Positions 47,217 through 57,200 of a DNA stretch of 64,000 bases are shown piece after piece. The DNA comes from Pyxidicoccus sp. MSG2 (GTDB lineage: Bacteria; Myxococcota; Myxococcia; Myxococcales; Myxococcaceae), in NCBI RefSeq assembly GCF_026626705.1, contig NZ_JAPNKC010000001.1, positions 10,564,001-10,628,000 on the forward strand, read 5' to 3'. The notes beneath the pieces are model-generated. The model saw only the letters and a program-made list of their open reading frames with translations, ran no database searches and was not told the origin of the DNA. The position numbers were made by a program, and so were the translations under genes. Positions within the stretch are counted from its first letter, which is position 1, and each line of letters starts with the position of its first letter.

Positions 47217-50200
47217 TCAGGGCGCGGAGGTTCCGCCTTCGAGGAAGGCGCGGAGCGGGTGGGCGAGCCGCGCGACGTGGGGCTCGGCCATCACGGTGTA
47301 GTGGTCGCCCGGCAGGTCGATGAGCCGGGGGGATTGCTGCGTCACGGTGTCCCATCCCCCCAGTGCTCCCGAGGCGGCCTGGAGCGCGCCCGCCTCCGGA
47401 CGGAAAAGGACGATTCGCGCGGGGTGGCTCCGTCCGGGGGCGTATTCCTGGAAGGCGCGGGCGTGTGCGCGGTAGACGCCGAAGCGGGCGCGCAGCATCT
47501 CGGGGCCCACGCCAGGAGGCAGGGCTCCCACGCTCCGGGCCCGCTCCCCCAGCAGGGCGAGCCGGGCCTCGTCCGGCAGGGGCGCGAGCTCCTCGGCCGA
47601 GAGCGAGAGGTCGTGTCCGGCGATGCGCCCCAGCTCCGTCGCGAAGCCCAGGAGCAGCGTCGTGTCGTCGAGCCGCGCGCTTCCGCCTCCCGGTTGGAGG
47701 GTGGGCACCCAGCTGTCGATGAGCGCGACGGTCTCCACCGCCTGCCCGCGCCGCAGCAGCTCCCTCGCCATCTCGAAGACGACGAGGCCTCCCATGGACC
47801 AGCCCGCGAGGAAGTAGGGGCCCTCGGGTTGGACCTTCCGCAGGACTTCGAGGTACGCCGCAGCCATGGCCTCGAGGCTCGTGAAGGGCTCGCGCTGGCC
47901 ATCGAGCCCCGGGGCCTCGAGCCCGTAGAGCGGCTGCTCCGGCCCCAGGTGACGCGCGAGCGGCACGTAGCAGAGCGCGCTGCCGCCAATGGGGTGCACG
48001 CAGAAGAGCGGCCGGCGCTTGCCCCGGGTCTGGATGGGAACCAGGGGCGTCCATTCGGTGGTGGCGGGCTCCTGACGCAGCAGCTCGGCGAGCCGCTCGA
48101 TGGTGGGGTGCGTGAAGAGCACCGACAGGGGCAGGGTGCGGCCCAGCCGCTTGGAGATCTGCGACAGCAGGCTCATCGCGAGCAGCGAGTGCCCGCCCAG
48201 CGCGAAGAAGCTCTGGTCGATGCCCACCGGCCGCACATTCAGCAACCCCTCCCACAGCTCGACGAGCCGCAGCTCCACGGCGTCGCGAGGAGCCGCCGGC
48301 GCCGTCTGGGGGACGCGGGCGTCCGTGGGAGCGGGCAGGGCCTTGCGGTCCACCTTGCCATTGGGCGACAGGGGCAGGGCGTCCAGCACCACCACGGCCG
48401 AGGGCACCATGTGCACGGGCAGCCGCTCCGAGAGGAAACCTCGCAGTGCCTCCGTCTCCGGAGCCGCGCCCGCGGCCGGGACGACGTAGGCCACCAGCCG
48501 CCTGTCGCCCGGCACGTCCTCGCGCGCCACTACCACCGCCTCCTTCACGGTGGAATGCTCCAGGAGCCTTGCTTCGATCTCCCCCGTCTCGATGCGGAAG
48601 CCCCGGATCTTCACCTGATGATCGGCGCGGCCGAGGAACTCGATGCGGCCATCGGGCAGGTACCGGGCGATGTCTCCCGTCCGGTACATGCGCGCTCCCG
48701 GCTCAAGGGCGAAGGGGTTGGGGAGGAATCGCTCCGAGGTGAGCTCCGGCCGGTGCAGGTAGCCCACCGCGAGCCCGTCACCGCCGATGTAGAGCTCTCC
48801 GGGCACGCCCACGGGCACGGGCTGGAGCTCCCCATCCAGCAGGTACACCTGGGTGTTGGCGATGGGTCGGCCGATGGAGACCGTGCGCTCCACCTGGGCC
48901 GGCTCCTTCAGCACGTAGCAGGTGGTGAAGGTGGCGCTCTCCGTCGGGCCGTAGCCGTTGATGACGTGGCCCCCTCGCGCGAGCCGCTCCTTCACCCGGC
49001 CCGGAGGCAGCACGTCGCCCCCGGAGAGTACCTGGCGCACGGAGTCCAGCGCCTCGGGGTGGTACGCCACCATCTGATCGAAGAGGGGGGTCGTCAGCCA
49101 GAGCGTCGTCACCCCGTGGCGCTCGAACACCCGCCCCAGCTCCTCGAGCGAGGGCATGTGCGGAGGGCACACCGCCAGCTTCGCCCCATGGAGCAGGCTC
49201 CCGAACAGCTCGAAGGCCGAGGTGTCGAAGGAGATGGGCGACAGCAGCAGGAAGGTCTTTCCCGGCCCCGTTTCGAAGTAGCCGGTGTCCATCGCCATCC
49301 GCATCACGCCGCGGTGGGGCACGCACACGCCCTTGGGCCGTCCCGTCGAGCCCGAGGTGTACATGACATACGCCAGGTCCATGGGGCCGGTGCCCGCGGA
49401 CGGCGGCGGCTCCTCGCGCAGCGCGGCGAGCCGCTCACGGTCCTCGTCCATGAGCACCCGCCGCTCGCCACCGGCCGGCAGCAGGTCCGCCAGCGAGCGC
49501 TGGGTGACGAGCACCGGGACGCGGGCCTGGTCCAGCATGAAGGCCAGGCGATCGCGTGGGTAGGCCGGGTCCAGGGGGAGGTAGGCGCCCCCCGCCTTGA
49601 GGATGCCGAGCACGCCGACCACCGTCTCCGGCGAGCGCTCCAGGCACAGGCCCACGATGGAGCCACGCCCCACTCCGAGCGAGCGCAGGTGCCAGGCAAG
49701 CTGGTTGGCGCGCCTGTCCAGCTCCGCGTACGTCAGCCGCGCGCCCTCGGCCTCCACGGCCACGGCGTCCGGCGTCCGGGCCACCTGCGCCTCGAAGACC
49801 TCGTGGAGGCAGGCGTCCCGGGAGAAGGACTTCGTGGTGGCGTTCCAGTCCACCAGGAGCTGGCGCCGCTCCTCCTCGGTGACGAGCGGCAGCTCGCGCA
49901 GCCGCCGCTCCGGGTTGGCGGCAATGCCCTCCAGGAGGACGCGCACGTGCCCGAGCATCCGGTCGATGGTGGCGGTGTCGAAGCGGTCCGTGTCGTAGAC
50001 GAGCTGGAGTCTCAACGTCTCGCCCAGGTCCGCCACGAAGGTGAGGGGATGGCCCGTCCGCGGGTCCGCGTAGTCGATGTCCTCCAGGGACACCTTCCCC
50101 CCGGCGATGGGCCCGAGCCTCGGCTTCGAAGCATTGTGGAACGCGACGACGCTGTGGAACAGCGGCTGCCCGCGAGGCACCTGACTCATGCCCTGCACGT

Positions 50201-51206
50201 CCACCAGCGAGAGCTGATCATGCCGCCGTACAACGAGCTGATCCGACTGGAGCTGCTTCAGCCATCGCAGCAGCGGGGCCTCTGGGGGCACCTCCGTGCG
50301 GTGTACCAACGTGTTGATGAGGAGCCCCAACATCATCTCGGAGCCGGGGAGTGCGGCGGAGCGGCTGGAGGTCACATTGCCGAAGGCCACGTCGCGCTCG
50401 CCGCTGTATCGGCCGAGCAGCAACGCCCAGGCCCCCTGCACGAGCGTGCCCGGCGTGAGCTGATGTTTCCGGGCGAGCGCCATGAGCTGCTCCGTCGTGG
50501 TAGCGGGCACGGTGAGCCAGCGCGAGGCGTACGTCGCATCCGCCTGGGGCGGGAGCTCGGTGCCACGGTCCACCCAGAGCGGCGTGGGCGCGGCGAAACC
50601 CTGGAGCGACTGCTTCCAGTACTGCTCCGCCTCGGCGCGCTCTCTCCGCGAGAGCCAGGCGATGAAGTCCCGGTAGGGACGGGTCGGCTCCAGCTCCGGC
50701 TCGCGTCCCTGGGAGAGGGCGTCGTAGTGGAGGGCGACTTCCCTCAGGCACAGGGGCAGCGACCATCCATCGAGCAGCAGGTGGTGGTAGCTCCACAGGC
50801 ACCGGTACAGCTCCGGTCCGAGCCGCACGAGGGTGAGGCGCATGAGGGGCGCCGCCGAGAGGGTGAAGCCCCGCCGCCGATCGGACTCCAGCACGGCCTT
50901 CCAGCGCGCCTCCTGCTCGCGCTCCGTCAGCCCCTGGAGGTCGTGCTGCTCCCAGGGCACCTCGACCTTGTTGCGCACGGCCTGGACGGGCTCGGCGAGG
51001 CCCTCCCAGAAGAAGGCCGTGCGCAGGACGGCATTGCGCTCCACCACCCGCTGGAAGGCCCGCTGCAACAGCGGCAGCTCGAGCGGGCCGCGCCATCGCC
51101 AGTACACCTGCTCCACGTACGTGCCTCCCCGGGGAGAGAAGAGGCTGTGGAACAGCATGCCCTGCTGCATCGGCGAGAGCTTGTAGACATCATCGACGTT
51201 CTTCAT
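47217..51206 (-). CDS. NRPS terminating module C-A-T-TE, Val-like specificity
   Basis: A 1329-residue module. The condensation domain (1-440) has canonical HHLLLDG (141-147). The adenylation domain (about 465-955) has YTSGSTGRPKG, GYGPTES and NGKVDRK. Aligning by eye with GrsA gives pocket residues D-T-F-W-L-G-G-T-F-K, two changes from the known valine code DAFWIGGTFK. The carrier Ser is S1007 in FFALGGHSLL. A type I thioesterase ends the protein (FLAGWSMGGLVVFEM, Ser 1137), so the chain is released here by hydrolysis or cyclisation. The start KNVDDVYKLSPMQQGM looks like an acceptor docking segment matching the epimerase-like end of the upstream PKS. Confidence 0.93.
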   Translation of the reverse strand: MKNVDDVYKLSPMQQGMLFHSLFSPRGGTYVEQVYWRWRGPLELPLLQRAFQRVVERNAVLRTAFFWEGLAEPVQAVRNKVEVPWEQHDLQGLTEREQEARWKAVLESDRRRGFTLSAAPLMRLTLVRLGPELYRCLWSYHHLLLDGWSLPLCLREVALHYDALSQGREPELEPTRPYRDFIAWLSRRERAEAEQYWKQSLQGFAAPTPLWVDRGTELPPQADATYASRWLTVPATTTEQLMALARKHQLTPGTLVQGAWALLLGRYSGERDVAFGNVTSSRSAALPGSEMMLGLLINTLVHRTEVPPEAPLLRWLKQLQSDQLVVRRHDQLSLVDVQGMSQVPRGQPLFHSVVAFHNASKPRLGPIAGGKVSLEDIDYADPRTGHPLTFVADLGETLRLQLVYDTDRFDTATIDRMLGHVRVLLEGIAANPERRLRELPLVTEEERRQLLVDWNATTKSFSRDACLHEVFEAQVARTPDAVAVEAEGARLTYAELDRRANQLAWHLRSLGVGRGSIVGLCLERSPETVVGVLGILKAGGAYLPLDPAYPRDRLAFMLDQARVPVLVTQRSLADLLPAGGERRVLMDEDRERLAALREEPPPSAGTGPMDLAYVMYTSGSTGRPKGVCVPHRGVMRMAMDTGYFETGPGKTFLLLSPISFDTSAFELFGSLLHGAKLAVCPPHMPSLEELGRVFERHGVTTLWLTTPLFDQMVAYHPEALDSVRQVLSGGDVLPPGRVKERLARGGHVINGYGPTESATFTTCYVLKEPAQVERTVSIGRPIANTQVYLLDGELQPVPVGVPGELYIGGDGLAVGYLHRPELTSERFLPNPFALEPGARMYRTGDIARYLPDGRIEFLGRADHQVKIRGFRIETGEIEARLLEHSTVKEAVVVAREDVPGDRRLVAYVVPAAGAAPETEALRGFLSERLPVHMVPSAVVVLDALPLSPNGKVDRKALPAPTDARVPQTAPAAPRDAVELRLVELWEGLLNVRPVGIDQSFFALGGHSLLAMSLLSQISKRLGRTLPLSVLFTHPTIERLAELLRQEPATTEWTPLVPIQTRGKRRPLFCVHPIGGSALCYVPLARHLGPEQPLYGLEAPGLDGQREPFTSLEAMAAAYLEVLRKVQPEGPYFLAGWSMGGLVVFEMARELLRRGQAVETVALIDSWVPTLQPGGGSARLDDTTLLLGFATELGRIAGHDLSLSAEELAPLPDEARLALLGERARSVGALPPGVGPEMLRARFGVYRAHARAFQEYAPGRSHPARIVLFRPEAGALQAASGALGGWDTVTQQSPRLIDLPGDHYTVMAEPHVARLAHPLRAFLEGGTSAP

Positions 51207-51231
51207 CGCGTCCTCGGGGAGGCCTGCGGAG

Positions 51232-54200
51232 TCATTCGTCGGACTGGTCGGCCTGCTCGAGCAGGAGGGCGAGCGTGTCCATCTGCGCTTCGTCCAACCC
51301 GGCGAGCGGGAAGTCCGACGGGGAGAGGGCGGCGCGGGTGTCCGGATCCTCGGCGCACAGCGCGCGCAGCGCTCCGAGGAGGTCCGCGACGAGCCGCTCC
51401 GCCACGGGCTCGCGGCAGGCGCCCGCGTCGTAGGTACAGCGCACGTGGAGCTGGCCAGCGGACAGGGAGCCCTCGAGCTCCAGCAGGTGCCCGCCCGACA
51501 GACTCCGGCCGGAGAGCCTTTCCGGGAGCTCCTCGCCCGCGCCGAGCAGCCGCAGCCCCACCTCGGCCCGGGATAGCTGGGACGTGCTGGGGGCCGCCCC
51601 CGCCGGGAGCTGGCGGACCTGCTCCTTGAGGCTCTTGAGGAGCGCCACTTCGCCGGAGCTCTCGGGGACCTCGAGACGCAACGGCCAGCTCACGTCGAAG
51701 CAGCCCACCGTGCGCGAGCAGTCGAGGCCCTCGAACGCGCCGCGTGCCTCCCGGGTGAAGTCGACGAGGTGCGCGCGCCCGCCCGTCCAGGCCGAGAGCG
51801 CCCGGGCCAGCCCCATGAGCAGCGCCTCGCCCAGGTCGGCGCGCCAGGCGCTCGTGAGCTTCTCCTGGAGGGCCCGCGTCTCCTCCACCGGGAGCGACCC
51901 GGTGTGCTCTCGCACGGAGCCCCTCGTGGCGTGCTCCAGGGGAAGACGCGAGAGGTTTCCCGAGAGCCAGGACGTCGCGGTGCTCCGGGTCGCGGCGTTC
52001 TCCGCCAGGCGCTCCGCCCAGGTCTTGAACGGTGCTGTCTTCGGGCGCGGGCCCTCGCCGTCCTTCCGCCGCAGGGCGTCCTTCAGGTCCCCGGCCAGGA
52101 GGTTCCACGAGGCCCCGTCGATGACGAGGGCATGGCCGGCCAGCAGGAGGGAATCCTCCCGTCCCGGGCCGTGGCGGAAGCGGGCTGCCGCCAGCAGCAC
52201 TCCGTGGCTCGGGTCGAGCATCGCCAGGAGCCGCTCCTGCGCGGCGCGGATCGTGGCCGGGTGCTCTCCCCGGGGTAGCGGAGCGAGGTCGACCTGCACA
52301 AGCGCTACCTCGCCGCCCGGAGGCATGCCCTCCTGCTTCCAGCCCGCGCTCTCACGGGTGAAGCGGTGGCGGAGCGCATCGTGCAGGGAGAGCAACTCGC
52401 CGAGCGCCTTCGTCAGCCGGGAGTCCTCGAGGGCGCCGGGCAGGTCGAGCCACAGCACCCGGCTCGTCCGCGCGAGCGCCTCTGGATCGCCTTCCAGGAG
52501 GCGGTGCTGCTCCGGCGTGAGCGGTACGGGGCCCACCACCGGGCCCTGATGGGTCAGCAGTCCCTCCAGCACCCGCGCGAGCTGCGCGATGGTCGAGCTC
52601 TGGAAGAACTGCTCCGGATTGAGCTGGAGTCCCAGCCGGCTTCCCCTGGCCATGATTTGGATGGCCTGCACGGAGTCACCTCCGAGCTCGAAGAAGTCGT
52701 CGTGGATGCCGATGCCCTCGATGCCGAGCACCTCCTGCCACGAGCCGGCGAGCTTCCGCTCGAGCTCGTTGCGCGGTGCCACGTAGGCCGTCTTCAGCTC
52801 CGGCCTGGGCTGCAGTCCACCCTCGGTGCGCTGTGCTCCCGCTGCCTCCGCGATGCGCTCGCGCACGACCTCGTCGGTGTGCTGGAGCGTGGCCCGCAGG
52901 TCCCTCACCGAGACCACCACCTGCGGCATCACCCGGGCCGCCAGCAGCCGCTCGAGCGCGGCCACACCCTCGTGGGGGAGGATCTCCTGACGCTCGCTTC
53001 CGGGCTCCCCGGAGCGGCTCCCGGCCTCCGGCTCTGGAGCGGCCAGGGCGCGGAGCTCGGCGGCGGGGTCGTTCACCCGCTTCTGCGTCAGCCGCTCCAC
53101 CTCGACGAGCACGCGGCCCTGCTCATCCGTCAACACGACCTCGAAGGCGAGCGTCTCTCCATCCGAGGCCGTCTGCTCCAGGAAGCGCGCATGGGCGTGG
53201 ATGCGCCGAGGCACGGGGCCGTGGAAGCACAGCCGCCCGTAGCCGAACGGCAGGTAATAGCCGTGCGCGGCGAGGAAGCTCTTCGCCATGCCGGACGTCC
53301 GGTCCATCAGCGGCGGATGGAAGAGCATGTGCTCGAAGTCGGAGGCGAACTCCGCCTGCATCTCCAGCGTGAGCAGCAGCTCGCCCTGCCCGACGTGGAG
53401 CTGGCGGACGCTGCGCCAGCGCGGCCCCAGGTCCTCCTCGTACTCGGCCTCGAACGAGGACGGAGTGTGCCCGCACCTGCGGCGGATGGCGTCGAGGTCG
53501 AGGAACCGGGACTCGCGGGATGCGATGAACCGGGCGCGGCCGGTGGCGTGAGCCGTGGCCTTCCCGGAGCCATCCCGGGGCTGCGTGCGCACGACCCAGC
53601 GGTAGCCGTCGCCTTCCACCTCGATGATGAGCCGCGCTTCACGGGTCTCTCCGTCCGGCACGCGCAGCGGGAAGAGGAAGAAGGTGTCGACCAGCTCGAG
53701 CGTCCGCCCCCGCGCGCGCCCGGCGAGCGCGGCCCGAACCAGCTCGAACCAGGCCACGCCAGGGACGGTGGGGACGCCGAGGATGCGGTGCTCGTCCACG
53801 ACCCAGCGGGAGCGAGGGTCTCCGATGTCGCTGGCGAAGACGAGGCGCTCCGGGGTGTCGACGAGACAGCGGTGGAGGAGCGGATGGTCGAGCAGTCGGA
53901 CCGGCTCCTCCTCCCGGGCGCCCTTGCGCGCCGCCATGCCGACCTCGTCCCACGCGCCCCAGTTCACCGCCACCGCGTGGATGCCGGTGCGGGACTGCCA
54001 GGCGCGCAGGAAGGCGTCCAGGAAGGTGTTGGCCGCCGTGTAGTCCACCTGGCCGAGCCGGCCGACGACGGAGGACAGCGAGGAGCAGGCCACGAGGAAG
54101 TCGAGCTGCGTCCCCTCGAGCGCGGCCGCCAGCACCTGCGTCCCCTTCACCTTGGGAGCCAGGACGGTGGCGGCCGTCTCGGGAGCCTTGAGCTGGATGA

Positions 54201-57200
54201 GCCCGCCGCCCGCGACGCCCGCCGCGTGGATGACGCCATGGAGCGCCCCGAAGCGTGCCCGGGCCTCTGCGATGACTTCCCGCATCGCCCCGAGGTCGGT
54301 CACATCCGCGCGCCGCACCCAGACCTCCGCGCCCCGCTCCTCGAGCCGCTGGACGGCGAGGATCCTCCGGCGCGTGTCCTCCTGGCCCGAAGCCTCCAGC
54401 AGCCGAGGCCACTCCTCACGCGGGGGAAGCGCCGTGCGGCTGGTGAGCACGAGCCGGGCCTGGACCCGGGACGCGAGGGCCTCGGCGAGCGCGAGCCCCA
54501 TGCCCCCGAAGCCGCCCGTGATGAGGTAGACGCCGCGCTCGCGCAGCGGGGGCGCGGCGCCGTCCTCGAGGCGCAGCGAGTCGAACTCCTGCACCCAGCG
54601 CCGGTGGCCCCGGTACGCGACCACGGGCGCCTCGGACGTGGAAGCCACCTCCGCGGCGAGCAGCTCGACGAGCCTCTCGGAAACAGGGCCGCCCGCGGGA
54701 GGCAGTGCGACATCCACGCTCCGGCAGCGCACGCTGGGGTACTCGCGAGGGATGACCCGGACCGGCCCCAACGCCGCCGCCTGCTCGGGCCACACCAGGT
54801 CTCCTCCGGTGACTTCCTGCATGCCGTTGGACACGGCCACCAGGTGCACGGGCTTCTCGAAGCCCTGGCTCCCCAGTGCCTGCGCCAGGAAGAGCAGGCT
54901 GTAGAACGAGCGCGAGAGGACGTCCTCGGACGAGGCGCCGGTGGCCTCGGGGCCGGAGGACTCGGAGCCGGAGGCCTTGGGGCCGGAGGCCTCGGGAGTC
55001 AGGCCGAAGAGGTGCACGAGCCTCTCCGGGGCACGTCCCTCGGTGCGCAATTCCGAGAGCAGCGCGGCGTAGCCCTCGCGCGTGGGAGCCAGCTCGAAGG
55101 TGTCCGCGCCCGTGCGCCGGAAGGTCCGTCCCAGCCGGGCCTCGACCACCTCTCCCCCCTGCTGCCGCAGCCGCTCGGCGAGGCGCGCTCCGAGCCCGGT
55201 CTCATCGCGGAGCACCAGCCAGGTCGTGCGCTTCGCTCCGGCCTCCGAGGGCCTCGGGACGGCCAGGGGGACGGACTCCTTCCACACCGGCACGTAGAAC
55301 CAGCTCGCGAGGTCCGTCCGCTTCTCCAGGCTGCCCGGCCGGGCTTCCGGACCGAGGGGAGAGGCGCGCAGCTCGACCCAGTGGCGCTGGCGCTCGAAGG
55401 GGTAGGTGGGCAGTGGTTGCCGGTGACGTTGCTCCCCGGCGAAGAGGCCCGGGGCCTCCACCCCGTGCAACCAGAGCTGTCCCACGGTGCGCAGCAGATG
55501 CTCCACGTCCGAGGTGCGCGCCTCGTCGGGAGCTGGCAGACAGGACACCACGGCCTGGCCCGGCTTCTTGCGCGGGTGCCACCGCGCCAGCGTGCGCAGC
55601 GCCCGTCCCGGGCCCACCTCGAGCAGGACGCTCTCTGCCTCCTTCAGCAGCTCCTCCAGACCCTCGGCGAAGCGCACGGGTCGGCGCAGGTGCTCGGCCC
55701 AGTAGCCCGGGTCCATGGCCTGCTCCGGGGTGATCCATGTCCCCGTCAGGCCGGAGAGGAAGCGCAGCCGGGGCGCATGGCGCTTCACCCGTGCCACCGC
55801 CTCACGGAAGGGCGCCACCGCGGAGTCCATCCGCGCGCAGTGGAAGGCATGGGAGGTGCGCAGCCGACGGCACGTCACCGACCGCTCCGCGAGCCGCCGC
55901 TCCAGCGCCTCGATGGCCTCGGTGGAGCCCGCGGCCACGCACGAGGACGGGCCATTCACCGCGGCGATCTCCAGCTTCGCATCGAGCAGCGGCAGGAGCT
56001 CGTGCTCGGGGAGCTGCACGGAGAGCATCGCCCCCGGCGGGCAGGCCTGGAGCAGCCGGCCCCGGAGCGCGACGAGGTCGAGCGCGTCCTCCAGCGAGAA
56101 CACCCCGGCGATGCACGCGGCGACGAGCTCGCCCACGCTGTGGCCGATCATCGCGGCCGGCTGCAGGCCCCAGGACTGGAGCAGCCGTGCCAGCGCGTAC
56201 TCGACGACGAAGAGGGCCGGCTGCGTGAGGGCCGTCTGCTCCAGCCTCCTGGCCGCATGGGCATCCTCCCGGTCGGCCGGGAAGAGCAATGGCCGCAGGT
56301 CCAGGTCGTGGCGCGATTCCAGGTGCTCGAGGCACCGGTCCAGCTCCTCGCGGAAGACGGCCTCGGAGGCGTGGAGGTCCGCCGCCATCGCCGGGTGCTG
56401 GGAGCCCTGGCCGGGGAACATGAACACCAGGGGTCGGCGCACGGACTCCTGCACGCGCGAGAGGACCCGCAGCGGATGCAGGCTCGCGAGCACCTCCGCT
56501 GCGTCCGCGGTGTCGCGGCACACCACGAACCGGTGGTGGTCGAAGGTCCGCCGGCCCACGCTCAGCGTGTACGCCACGTCCGCCAGGGGGAGGGTGGGGT
56601 GCTGCTTCAGGTGCTCGGCGAGCAGGGCCGTCATCGCCTCCAGGGCGGCGTCCGAGCGGGCCGACAGGCGCAGGAGCTGGAAGGGCCGGGAGGAGCCCGA
56701 GGGGCCCCGGACCGGAGCCTCCTCGAGCACCACGTGCGCGTTGGTTCCACCGAGGCCGAAGGCGCTCACTCCCGCGCGCCTCGGAGCGGGCCCTTCCCAG
56801 TCGCGCGAGCGCGCGTTGACGAAGAAGGGGCTGTTGGCGAGGTCGAGCTCGGGGTTGGGCGTCTCGAAGTGCAGGCTCGGCGGGAGGTGCAGGTGCTCGA
56901 GCGCCAGGGTGGTCTTGATGAGTCCGGCGATGCCGGCCGCGGTGTCCAGGTGCCCGAGGTTGCTCTTCACCGAGCCGAGCGCGCAGAAGCCCCGGCGTGT
57001 CGTGTGGCGGCGGAAGGCCTGGGTCAGCGCCTGGAGCTCGATGGGGTCGCCGATGGGCGTGCCCGTGCCGTGGGCCTCGACGTAGGAGATCGTCTCCGGG
57101 GACACCCCGGCCAGGGCCTGGGCCATGGAGATGACCTCCGCCTGTCCCTCGACGCTCGGCGCGGTGTAGCCGACCTTCGAGGCCCCATCGTTGTTGAGGG

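Noticed and set aside
46896..51629. A 1577-codon open frame on the plus strand, antisense to the terminating NRPS module
   Set aside because: It has no recognisable domain and mirrors the codon bias of the NRPS gene opposite.
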